Shown one piece after another: positions 1 through 12,698 of a stretch of DNA of 64,000 bases. The translations under genes and the position numbers were made by a program. Source of the stretch: Megamerina dolium (lineage: Eukaryota > Arthropoda > Insecta > Diptera > Megamerinidae); contig OY978526.1 of NCBI GenBank assembly GCA_963854835.1, forward strand, positions 77,038,418-77,102,417, read 5' to 3'. How positions within the stretch are numbered: position 1 is the stretch's first letter; each line of letters begins with the position of its first letter. The notes beneath the pieces are model-generated. The model did no database searches and was not told the DNA's origin. It worked only from the letters and a program-made list of their open reading frames with translations.

Positions 1-484
1 TGCTTGCAGTATCATCTAAAATTGCTTATAAATATTTAATCGTTGCTGTTATTCTTGCAAGTTATCAGCAAAAAAAAAAAAAAAGAAAAATTCGATTACG
101 TTCATCTGCATACATACTTATTTATTATGTAAAATCACTTTGTGATGATATGAAATTGACCAACCACCATTCACCACCCTCAAGTCTCCTAGTATTAGTA
201 TAGCTCATTTCAAAGCAAGTTTACTCCTCGTATTAGTTAGGATGAAATGAGACATTTCAATGAAGTGTTGAATATTTAAAATGCTATTTAAAAATTTTTG
301 CTCATTTCTTTATGCAAATGTGCCTAAATGAAGAGGAAATAAAATTTAACAAATTCGTAGGCGGCGACGGAGTTGACGGAGATGGCGGCAGCTTTGACGA
401 TGCCTTTTAATAAGTAAGACAGACGTCTTAAAATGCCTGTTAAATGTCTAAGTTGGCATTTACACTGTGGCAATGCTACTGCAA

Positions 485-517
<33 letters not shown>

Positions 518-518
518 G
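485..518. repeat. (GAT)n microsatellite
   Basis: About eleven GAT/ATG triplets in a row, in intronic or upstream sequence. The same triplet is used heavily as Asp codons in the nearby giant exon. Confidence 0.9.
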
Positions 519-1798
519 TGGAAATTAGAGTTCAGTATACAGTTCAATTCAGTTGAGTTCAGTTGAAGAAATATCAAGAAAACAACAATTTAGATGAAAA
601 CGTATTTATATTTACATATATTGTACGATACTTGGTAAGATACTCTGTACTCTGTATATAAGTATTACTTAACCTCTCACTCAGACGACTTACCGACTCA
701 TACTCTTGACATTAAAATCATCTCATTTCAATGTAAATGAGCTATAGCTAGCGTTCATATAAATGATATGATGCTAATATGTAATAATAACAATAATGAT
801 AATGATGATGCTGATGCTGATGCTGATGCTGATGATGATATACATCAGCATCATCATCAGCATCTGTAATAGTACTGTAATATTTTACAAATTTGTTTTG
901 ATACTTTTCATCATCAGTACGATGAACGGGTGTTTCCCGATCATATTCGACACTTGACTCTTGAAAATATCATTTCTATATAGTCAATTTTTGATAAATT
1001 GATATTTATGGAGGCGTTGCATATAATATAATTTCTCTGAACTTCAATATATTTGCTCCAACTATTCTGGAATATATGGATTCCCCCTTATAGTCAAAAT
1101 CCAAAATCGAAAATCCCTCCTTATAGTCAAAATCCAGCTGGCTGGAAAATTCTGCAGCTTCTACAGCTGCTTTGACTTCTTCATTTGATGAAAGTTTGTT
1201 GCCTGCGCATGCTATTTTACGAGCTTAAAGACTCCTGAAAATCGCTAGGTGGTAAATCTGGAGACTTTTTGCCAACAAAAATTTCTCTGGCTTCCCAAAA
1301 AATTGATACCATTCCTTCTTGGTAGTCGTTTAGTCCTTAACTCGATTAAAGGCAAAGATTGGAGGGCTTCCACCTTAGGTACTTAGTTTCTTTTTCAAAT
1401 TTTACTGAAAAAGAGTCTAGATCTTAGCTAGCAGTTTAGTAGGCGACTCGAGATCATTTTCAGAAAGTAGAAGTTTGTGCATATTTTGTTTGGAAAATGT
1501 TTAAATATTAAATCGACAAGTTAATATTGAAACGGAATCAGAAAAATATACTCTATGAGCCGCCGATATCAGCGCGCCTTTCTGAAAAAATCCATTGGCC
1601 TGTTCGACCTTATCGGAGTCCCATGGGATTAATCTGAAGCTATTGGTGTTTAATAGTAGTTTAATAGTTGAATCGTAGTAAATAGTAGTATTACAAGCAG
1701 GATTCGTAAACGTCTTTCCGAGCTACCCAAGAATGGACGGATCTATGTCCCGGAAGTACTCGACCACGTAGTCAACCAAGGTTCATTCACCACATCAG

Positions 1799-1845
1799 AA
1801 TACGGAAATGCTTTGTACGGGAACAAAATAAAGCATTTCCGTATT
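1799..1845. repeat. perfect 16-bp inverted repeat
   Basis: AATACGGAAATGCTTT (1799-1814) is followed after 15 nt by its exact reverse complement (1830-1845), and then by a CAA microsatellite (about 1852-1901). This could be the core of a foldback or MITE-like insertion, because CGTCTTTC-like sequence flanks the block on both sides (about 1709 and 1901). No transposase is nearby. Confidence 0.65.
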
Positions 1846-1854
1846 TTTGTTGCT

Positions 1855-1900
<46 letters not shown>

Positions 1901-2164
1901 CGTCTTTCTGAAAAATCAAATCCATTGACTTCCATTAGTCACGACGCAAGCAAAGCTAAATTTGAGGGGTCTCATGGTTTTTGATGCTTTACAATTGGAA
2001 GATGATGGTTCTTAATATTTAATCGATTGGGAAATGAATTTGGCATAAAATAAAATGCTCAAGGGGAAGATTTCAAAAATTCCATTGGAGTAGTCTGTGG
2101 TCCAAAAGTGTTGGACAATACAATAGGATCAGATAGAGCTATGATAATCAGCTAACATACAAAG

Positions 2165-2375
2165 TTGTGGAATTTTTTAAAAATTTAAATCGTCATAACT
2201 CGCAAAATATATCGTGAAAGACAATCATTATTAGAGCTATCGATTATTATTGTGGATTCAAATTATTTTGCAAAAAATGGACGAGCCATGACTGCCATTT
2301 AATGTAGCTCCCAAATAGAAACTGCGACCTCATACACAGAAGGCCAATGTTTAGAAAAAATCACCCTTTGGGTAT
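2165..2375 (-). repeat. decayed module of the GTGGGCGTGG dispersed repeat
   Basis: Reads in reverse orientation with the hallmarks of the family at 27421-28575 and 50608-52142: an ATAACTC...AAATTTAAA block, a GGACGAGCCATG block (decayed reverse of the GTGGGCGTGG box) and TGTAGCTCCCAAATAGAAA. Strongly diverged. Confidence 0.5.
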
Positions 2376-2512
2376 CCTATAAACACAAACAAACATATTT
2401 TAGGAATGCCTAAAAAGTCTTAAGTCTTAAATCACTTGTCTGTTAACTTTAATCTTCTCATTCATTCATCTTATTTTTATTTTTCTTCCCATTTTCTATT
2501 TTCTACACTCAG

Positions 2513-2923
2513 ATACAACCAAATGATGGCCTACCACAATGTATTTGCAGCAAATGTACAGCACAATTTTATATAATTCATAAATTTCGTCGTAAATGTA
2601 TGCGAGTACAGCAACGCTTGAGGCAACTCTATGAGGAAGAACAACAACAACAGCAACAACAACAACAACAACAACAGGGACAAGAACAAAAAGCACGGCA
2701 ACGTTTAACAAACGAGGAGGAGGACGACGACGACGACGATGAGGACGACGAGGACGTTGAGGTGGCGCTGAAGAAGAGGAAGACAAAGAAGAAGAAGGGC
2801 GATGATGAGACAAGACGAGAGCAAGAGCAAGATGTGGAACAGCAGATGGAAAAGGAGAATGAGATGGAGACTTTGAATGAGTGCACAAAACGAATAGTAT
2901 CAAAAGTGGCAAAGGAGGCGGCT

Positions 2924-2957
<34 letters not shown>

Positions 2958-3308
2958 TGGCGCCTCAACTTAATGAAATATCCTCAGCTTCAACGGCAAT
3001 AGAAGCACCCATTTTGAATATGACTACTGATGATGAGGGTGGTACTACTAGTGCTGCTGGAACAACAGTAAACTTGATGAATAATAATCATAAATATGGT
3101 CAGAAGCAATCGTTTGAGTTGCTTAAATCGAAACAGCAACATCAAATGGAACGACGACCACGAAGGCAGCGCCGCCAACGTCTCCATCGGCAGCAGGATC
3201 ATCATGATGAACTGTTGCGAGTAAATGAATTGGTAATGACACATAATGTACCACAAGCAATAAACAATGCTGCTGCGGCAAAGAATTTAAATTTGACTGA
3301 TTCCAATA

Positions 3309-3340
<32 letters not shown>

Positions 3341-3844
3341 GCTACTGCTACTGCTACTACTACTAGTAGTAGTAGTAGTAGTAGTAGCAATATAAATACC
3401 ATTAAAGCTGACATTGCTACCATTACCACCATCACCAGCACCAGCACTGCGACAACGTCGACCACCCTTATAAACAATGATGGAGCCTTAGCGAATGAAA
3501 ATGATAATGATGGTGAATGTGAAGGAGGTGTAGAAAAGAAGGTAGTTTCATTTGATGACGATAAAAATGATGATGTTCTACTACTACTTGCCAATGCAAA
3601 TGAAATGCCTGAAGAAATTATGCAAACGAAAAAGGAAAATTACAATGATGACGATGATGAAATGAATAGTAAAGGAGAACATAAACTCCTCAAGGAAGTC
3701 GTAGATGCAAATACTCAAGATGAATTGATGCCAACACCACCATCACCATTACCATCATCATCAACTGCTGGAGAAGAGCTGCTATCGAGCTCGTGCTGTT
3801 GTCGTTGTAGTTGTGCTCGCCGTTTGCCTCGCAGCAATGCAAAT

Positions 3845-3876
<32 letters not shown>

Positions 3877-5541
3877 GCAACAACAACAAAATGTGATATT
3901 AAGCCATCAGCCATTAGAGGAACAACAGCAGACCACCATCAATTCAGGCATTGGTAATAGTGGTGTTGCTGTTGTTGCTTCAAGCGCTCAAGAATATGAT
4001 ACTCTTCGAAATGAAGGTGCCGATAATGGGGATGGTGATGGTGATGGTGATGGGTGTGGTGTGGTGGATGATGACGACGATGATGAAAAAGAAATTATTG
4101 CTGCTCAAAATGAAAATGAAAGTCACGATCAAAAAGCAATCACATTGAATCAAATGACAATAGCTGCTGATGATGCAAAGGCAAATGGTCAACAACAACA
4201 ACAACAACAACAACAACGACGACGACGACGAGGAGAACAATTAATGCTACAACAAACACCTGACTCTTTGATGATAATGTCAGCAGCGGCAATACAAAAA
4301 CAAGCAAAAATCAATGTCAAAAATGATGATGACGACAGAGGAGTAGCCAGATATGAGGTTGGTGGTGGAGTTGATGGAAATTATGTTGATGCTGTTGATA
4401 AGGAAGACGAAATTACAAACTCATTAGCAACTAAGACTACTACGATACCAACAACAACAACAACAATAAAAACAATAATGCCAGTAATAATTGCTAAAGA
4501 TGAAGTGATGGCGCGTGAAATTGCCCTAAAGCAACAGACTACTACTGAAGACGACGACAACAACGACGACGACGACAACATGAAAGCATTTGAAGCTGTT
4601 GGTGGTAAAGACGACGCAGCAGAGGAAGAAGATGACGAAGAAAAGCAAAAGACGTTGGAGAAGAAGCTGAAAAAGACAAAGAGAAAGAAAAAGAAGCAAG
4701 CAAAAGAAACAATTGAAGCGAAAGAAGCAGTTGAAAAAAGGAAAAAATCTACAGCAGCAACATCATCAACAAGGAGAATGATGATATTAGAAGAAAAAGT
4801 ACAACTAGAAAATGTGGCAAAGAAAATTGTAAACGTAGAAGACGTAGAAGCAGAAGTAGTACAAGAAGAAGCAAAAGCCTTTGGGGAACAATTGAAAAAG
4901 TTGATGATTGAATGCACACAACCATCAGCAGAAGCACCACCAACACCACCACCACCACCACCACCACCAATAACAACAGTATCAGCAAATATCAAGAACA
5001 ACAACAACAACAACAATAACAATAATAGTAGCACTATGGAAACCATTAATGAAATTGAAAATTCCATTGGAATGACAACATCATTGTTGTCGACAATGCA
5101 GCAGCCTCATCATCATCAACATCAACATGAACATCATCGTATGATGGAATTAAATCAAGCTGAGAATGCTGCTACTGATGGAATTCAAATGGTAATTGGA
5201 GAAGCTAGAGTACAACAAGAAGAAGCAGAGGATGGAGTACGAGCAATTTCAATACCAAATAAATTAGATGTTGTTGTAGATAACAATAATGATGATGATG
5301 ATGATGATGAGGATGATGATGATGATGATGATGATGATTATGATGATGATGATAATGACAATAATAATGACAAACAACAGCCAAAGAGTAAAAAAAGCAA
5401 AAAGAAGGAGAAGAAAAAGCAAAAGAAAATGAAGAAGAAATATAAGAAATTGCAAAAATATCTAAAAAAGCAACAACAACAACAACAGCAGAATGATGAT
5501 GCAAATCAAATCATTAACGATAATGATGATGATGATGATGC

Positions 5542-5572
<31 letters not shown>

Positions 5573-6433
5573 AACAGTAAATTATGCGAAATTTCATTGA
5601 TTACAAAGGCGGCACTTAAGGAATATAATCATAATCCCATTACAACATCATCAATTGCAACAACAACAACAACCATCACACAAAATCAAGGCATTAATAG
5701 TAGTAGTAGTAGTAGTCATTCGCATATCGACGGTGATGGTGGTAGAAAGCAATTGCAAAAAGTCAAAATTCATATGGCAGCAGCAATGCCAACAACAACA
5801 TTTTGTGATAAGAAATCCTCCTGTACGAAAAGTATTACTACAACACATCAACATGATGATGATGATGATGAAAATAGCACCACCACCACCACCACCACCA
5901 CCACTATCACCACAATGTCAACAACAATTAACGATGCAATTGACCAAGGAAAAAAATCATCAAAAGAATCAACGACTGACACCACACCGCCACTTGTTCA
6001 TGGTCAAATATTAACTGAAAACCATCAACCGCAACAACATGACCATTACCAGCACCAACACCATCACCACCATCACCATCACCATCAACAACAACAGCAA
6101 GAAGAAGATGAGGAAGAAGCAGAAGAAGAACAACAACAACAATCTGTTGCTATGACTTGTGCCAGTGCCAGTGCCACTGTTGATAAGAAAATAATCCGCA
6201 CGTTAAGACCACAACAATTACGTACGTGTTATGTACGTTTAAAACGATTACGTAGCGATCAAATAGACCAAGTGTTGTTACGTGATGGATTTTTATGTGA
6301 TTGTAGTGGTGCTGCTGCTGATGATGATGATGCTGCTACTGATGTTTGCACTAATAGTAATGGTAAGCCCGATTATAAGAAACGACAATGTCAAATGACA
6401 AAAGATGTAAAAAAGGGTGCCGAAGAGCAACAG

Positions 6434-6469
<36 letters not shown>

Positions 6470-9400
6470 GCTGCTGCTGCTATTGATGTGATGAAAAAAG
6501 AAGAAGATGAACAGCAATATGTTATAGTACAACAACAAGAGGAAGAACAAGAGAGAGATGAGCATAAGGAAAGTGAAAAATTGATGGTGGACTCAAAAGC
6601 CAATGAACAAATTGAAAGACTAAAGAAAAGGCTAAAAAGACGTCAATTATTGGCCGATACGATGACAACGTTAGAAATGTCCGAAACAACAACAACAACA
6701 GCAGCAACAGTGGCAATGACTATGTCAACGGCAACCAAATGGAAAACGAAAGCTGAAATGAAGCAAAAAATTGATGCAAAGCCAAAAGAAAAACAAATAC
6801 AAACAGCGAAGGATGATGCTGCCGGTGTGGCAGTGGGAGTCAAAAGTGAGGAATTTGAAATGAAGCAGCAAAATATTGATGCTACTGCTACTGTTCCTTC
6901 TGCTGTTTCTGACATTCAACTATCAACAATATTGTCAAGGACAGCTGTTGTAACATGTTGCACACGTCGTGCCAGAAGCCAAAATCTTGATGCTTCTACT
7001 GCTGCTGATGATGATGATATGGATAAGCAGCAGCAGCAGCATAAGGATGATGAAACGACTACTAGCATAATAGATGAAGCTGATGGACGACGACGACGAC
7101 GACGACAAAATGAATTGAAGAATAACAACAACAACAACAACGATGACGATAGCAACAACAAAAAGTTGAAATTGAAGAAAAAGCTCAAATCTAATTTAAC
7201 AAAAGGCAAAGATGGTGGAAGCAAACGTGAACGACGTCGCTGTCGTTGTCACAGTTGTAGTTGTAGCAGTAGTAGTGGAAGTGGCAGTGTTGAAAGTGAT
7301 ACTGCTGCTGCTGCTGTAGGAGGTGAGGCTGTTACTGTTACTACTGCTGATGCGACAACAACGACAGCTGTTGCAAATACAGCAACAGAAATGTCATTTG
7401 CCAGAGAAATGCGTAGTAAACGAAGATGTCGTCGAAAACATCTAGAAGATAAGACATTAGCATCACAGAGTCGACATCGTCGTCGTCATCGTCACCATCG
7501 TTGTCATCAGCATCATCACTATCGCCAACATCACCATCACCACAACAACGACGACGACGACGACGATGATGGCGATGGCGATGGCGATGACGATGAGGAG
7601 CCAACAAATGAAGAATCACCACCTCAAAGAAAAAAACAAAAAATGCAATCAGATGTTTCAGATGATATATCGATGGAAACTGTAGCAGCCACATTGGTTT
7701 ATTGTAAAAATAATAAAAATAATAGTAATAATAATGATAATAATAATAATGATGCTGCTGCTGCTGATGATGATGTTGATGTCGATGAAACCAAAGAAGA
7801 ATTAAAACATAAATCGTTAGTAGCGGCAGCAGGTGATACTACGGGCTTATTTGTTCGCATACCATTGATGAAATTTAGTGAAGAATTTCAAAGAATACAT
7901 TTTCAAAAAATTACCACAACAACAACAACAACAACAACAGAAATTGCACAACAAATCAATACGAATGATGCTATTGCGGCCGAGTTGCTTGCCACTAAAC
8001 AATTAAATTCGCCTGATGTGCTCTGTGGCACAACAAATACAAATACAAATACTCCTCCATACTTGAGCAGTCAGGGTGATAGTGAACAAAGCGATTTTTA
8101 TGGTTTTGTAGCAGCACCTGTAATAGAAACAGTAGCAGCAACAACACCAACAACTCCACCTCTAAATCCATTACATTCTGATTTGGATATGAATATGATG
8201 CAAGACAATGATGTTGTTGATGACACATCGTCATTGATGATACGTCCATCCACCAAAATACAAGATTTCATCAATGAATTTCAAACGCATTGCATTGACT
8301 CGAACGAATTGAATGAATTTATGCAACATCCAGCTGCTGATGATGCTGCTACGGACTGTTATACTAATGATGATGGAAGTGCTGCTGCTGCTGCTGCTGC
8401 TGCTGCATATCATCATCATCATCATCATCATCATCATATTGTACAAAACCTAGATCAGCAACAATTAGTAGCAACTTCATCTTCATCTTCGTCATCGGGA
8501 TCGTCGTCATCATCATCATCATCATCGCCACCGTCATCTTTATCATTATCATCATCATCGCCGCCACCCTTACTACCACTGTCATCATCAGCATCAGCAA
8601 CAGCAGTGACATTACGAGCGAGCTGCACTCATACTGCCGACAGTGCGACCTCAGATACCCCACTGACGCTGTTGAGTGCATCAAATTTGAGCGAAATGAA
8701 TGATGTGGAGACCACATTAAATGGCATTTTGAATGAAATGCAAGATCAACATATTTATACGCCCGTTTCAGCACAAGATGCTGAAGATTTTCTCAATCAA
8801 TCGGTCTATTCGCCATTATCGACACCATCACCGGATGGCCTCTCATCACCGGCGAATAATTTGATGATGGCAACACCAATGACGCCACCGACGACAACAT
8901 CGACGACGCCACAACAAAATATGTATAATAATTATGTGGCAAGTAGTCCAGTCATTGCAAATTGTTGTATACAAATGGAGGAGGAGGAGGAGGAGGAGGA
9001 GGTAGCAACTGTGACAAATGAATTTCTAGATGCAGCACCAACAACATCGGCAAGAGCACATGTGACGACGAAAACGACAAAATTATTAATTCCATTAATT
9101 GATCAGCAGGCATTTGCCAATTATAATCCCAATGGTGGTGATGATACAGCAGCCACTATTAGTACAAGCATAAATGCCTCCTCGACCACCACCAACACCC
9201 AAACGACCACCAGCAACAGCACCACCAGTACGTCAGCAGATTGCTTTACAGAAGATAATAGCAATACAGCTCAATCGGAATTGATTGGTTTTCAAAATGA
9301 TATACCATGTTTTGAGAATATTGAATTAGTTGCTGCCATCGATGCATTAAATAATCCGCCACCATTATTGCCCATTACAACGACAAGTTCACATCATGCT

Positions 9401-12002
9401 GTCACATCAGCTACATCGACTGGCTGTTCGTCAGTTAGTTCGGGTGGTCGTTCAATTGTACTTAGCTCTAAAAATGGTGGTTGCGGTGGTGGTGGTGGTG
9501 GTGGTGTTGGTGTTGCCTTGCAACAAATGTCTATGAAATGTCTTGATTTAAATGCTGTACAGCAGCACCAACAACAACAACAACAACACCTCGAGCAACA
9601 ACGACAACAACAACAACAACAGTTTGTTACTGATGATATTGTCGTTGGTTTGGTCGATGGCGGTTCTGTGGTTTCAACCATTGCGGCGTCCATTAGCAGC
9701 AGTAGCAATACCACCAGCATCGTCGCCACCACGACCACAAGCACCAGCAGCAGCAGCAGTAGCAGTAGCAGCAGCAGCAGGTCAATGCCCTCGACAATCA
9801 AACAAACCATGTATACATTGGGACCAGCAACAACAACAACAGCAACATTACCAATTGGTTCAATGTGCGGTCAACAACAGCAAATGGTTGCTGCTACGCC
9901 AATGACCACAGACGTGGAAAAGGATTATTTGTCATCGGATGAGAGTACAGCTATGCAATTAACGCGATTGCTTAATGAATTCGAGCAACAACAGTTGCAA
10001 CAGGCGCTGCAACAACAACAACAGCGACAGCAGCAGCGTCAGTTGCTGCAGCAGCAACAACAGCGCCAATTGCTGCAACAGCAGCGACTGCAGCAGCAGC
10101 AACAACAACAACAACAACAACAACAGCAACAATTGCAGCATCTGCAGCTACATCCATGCGCAATCCAGCAGCAATTGCAGCATCAGCAGCAGCAATATCA
10201 GCAGCAGCAGCAGCAGCAGCAGCAGTACTTGCAACATCAACAGCATCAATATATCAATCAGCCTCAGTCTCAAGCTCAACCACAAGCGCTACCATCAATT
10301 GCTGGATTTATCAATAGCAATTACAATAACAATGTCAGCAAAGCAACAATGTCCGTGGCCAGAATACCAACACCAGCACCATCACCACGTCTATTGACAT
10401 CGAAAACAATGAGCTCTTCATTGGACAGAGCAAATGACATTGTTGTTGCTGCCGATGGTCATCATCAAATTGAAGGAGGAGCCGGATTAGTCAACGCCGC
10501 CACGCGAACGTCTACAATTAATCGCATTGCCAGTCCAGCCATCACCACTACCACCGCTGCCTCCAGTAATAATTTAAATTTACAATTTATAACATGTACC
10601 AATGGTGGTGTAAGCACCACCGATGATATGACAGCGGCGGCGACAACGACAACGGCAGCTCTCATCGATAGCAATGGTGAAGCCGTGCATTTGGATCTTA
10701 ATGTAGCACATCTGCCATTGCAACAATGGCACAATGCTGCCAGTGGTGGCACAATTATTCATAAGCGTCAGCATCATATTGATGATACCGAAGTCTCTAC
10801 AGTGGCGGCAGGAGCAACAGCATATTATATTAGTGCTGCCGATTTATATCAATCGAATTTAATTTCGACAACAGCTGCCCCATCAACATCAACAACAGTG
10901 GCAGCCTTAGCTGCTGCTGCATCATTGCCCCCGACGCCACGTCCTCTACCACCATTATCACCATTGTCGTCCAAGCATCCAATGGCGCCACCACCACCTC
11001 CACCACCACCGCCGCCGCCACAATATCGACAACAGCACCAGCAGCAGCAACAACAGACCGATTTTATATTATCAGCTAGTAATAATAGCAACACATGTGC
11101 CTCAATTTCATCAGCATCATCGTCAACGACTATATCGTCGCCATTAATTTATGATGCTGTCGATGGTGTCGCATCGGTGATAGATGCTAATGAGAATTAC
11201 CTATTGGGTGCCGCTGCAGCCGCCACAGCAACACAGCCACCACCAATTATGATTGTGATTGATCAAATGGTAGCATCGGGGACCACAACAAGTAACAGTG
11301 TTGCACAGCAGCAGCAGCAGCAGCACCACCACCACCAGCATAATCAGCAGCAGCAGCAGCAGCAGTATCAGCAGCATCAATTGTATACGCTGTCAGAGCA
11401 CCAGAGTGAGCTGTATGCCACTGCGACGACATCTAATGACCACCAAACATTGCCGCCATCTTATATGTTGTCAACAGCGTCGCCTATAATAGCCGAAATT
11501 CAACAACAGCAAACAGTATTAGTACAACAGCAACATGAACAAATGCAATTACAACAAAATATTGTTTGCAATAGCAATAATAATAATAATAATAATAATA
11601 ATGATAATAATACTAATCAACAACACCACAACAATGTTGCTGCAGGTAGTTGCAATCAAAGTACAATCAATGTTGACGCACAATTTATGTTGATGACAAC
11701 ATCAGCAGCATCAATAGAAGCAGGTGGTGTACAAGCACACATTGCCATTCCAAATATGGCATTGCCAGCACCAATACCAACACCAACGCCACCACCACCA
11801 CCGCCGCCGCCATCATCGGTATTGGAGACAACAATAGTACAACAACAACAACAACAACAACAACCGCAACTGGTACCACCAACGCCGCTAACAAAACCAC
11901 GACAGTCGACTTTATCATCATCAGCGGCAGCATTATCACCACTTCCTCCTCATCATCATCATCATCATCATAATCACGATGTTGAGCATGATAATGATGC
12001 GG

Positions 12003-12036
<34 letters not shown>

Positions 12037-12698
12037 GCATCGTCATTCGCAATCGCAGCCACAAAAAGTCAATTTGCTATGCCGCTTCTGTCATAAACGT
12101 TCTAAATTCACGAATAATCTCGATTACAGCAATCATATAATCGCAATGCATCCGGCTGAGACACCATACAATTGTCCTCATTGTCCATTGCATTTTACGC
12201 GTCGCGTAAAACGTCAACAGCACATTGTCGAACAGCATGGTGTATCGAATCGTTTTCATTGCGCCCAATGTGGTCAACATTTTTGTGCACAACGTACGCT
12301 TGATTTGCATTTACAACGTTTTCATGCGCCCGACTCACCGCATCATCATCATCATCACCAACAACAGCACCAACAACAGCAACAGCAACAGCAACAGCAA
12401 CAACAACAACAACAACAACAGCAACAGCAACAACCACCACAACAGCAACAACAACGTCTCCATCGTCATCATAATCGTCACGGACAACGTCCGTCATCAA
12501 ACTCATCGAATCGTTATATGCGACAACGTGCAGCTATTGCTGGTGGTGATGATGATGGTAGTAGTACTGGTGACGGTGGTATTGCTGCTGCTACTGCTAC
12601 TGCTGTTGTTAGTGGCAGCCCAAATCCCAAAGCATTAGTACGTGTTGAGGATGTACATTTGCATGTGAGCGAGCCGCAAAGCAGTAAAGGTAAACGAG
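2513..12698 (+). CDS. zinc-finger gene, 10.2-kb coding exon
   Basis: Open for 3,395 codons with no stop. The acceptor is TTTTCTACACTCAG before 2513 (phase 0). The donor is G|GTAAGT after 12698, leaving one base of a codon; the next exon begins CG, making GCG (Ala). Reading on past the donor gives a false tail through a GT microsatellite to a stop at 12904, so the longer reading is not the protein. Encodes the ZAD half (2513-2640), homopeptide tracts, and fingers near 12079-12153 (first Cys pair to last His; 14 rather than 12 residues between Cys and His), 12173-12238 and 12260-12324. Confidence 0.92.

Larger units (their letters stand above)
1..2512 (+). other. upstream intron (partial) of the zinc-finger gene
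   Basis: No exon could be supported here. The first recognisable coding exon begins at 2513, directly after a pyrimidine-rich tract and CAG, in the middle of a ZAD domain. The first half of that domain must therefore lie upstream, and no CxxC-containing partner exon was seen between 1 and 2512. The stretch holds simple repeats (GAT near 485-518, CAA near 1852-1901), a GCTGAT-type hairpin near 805-870, a small inverted repeat (1799-1845) and a decayed dispersed repeat near 2165-2375. A short direct repeat (CTCCTTATAGTCAAAATCCA-like) lies near 1083-1135. Confidence 0.6.
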
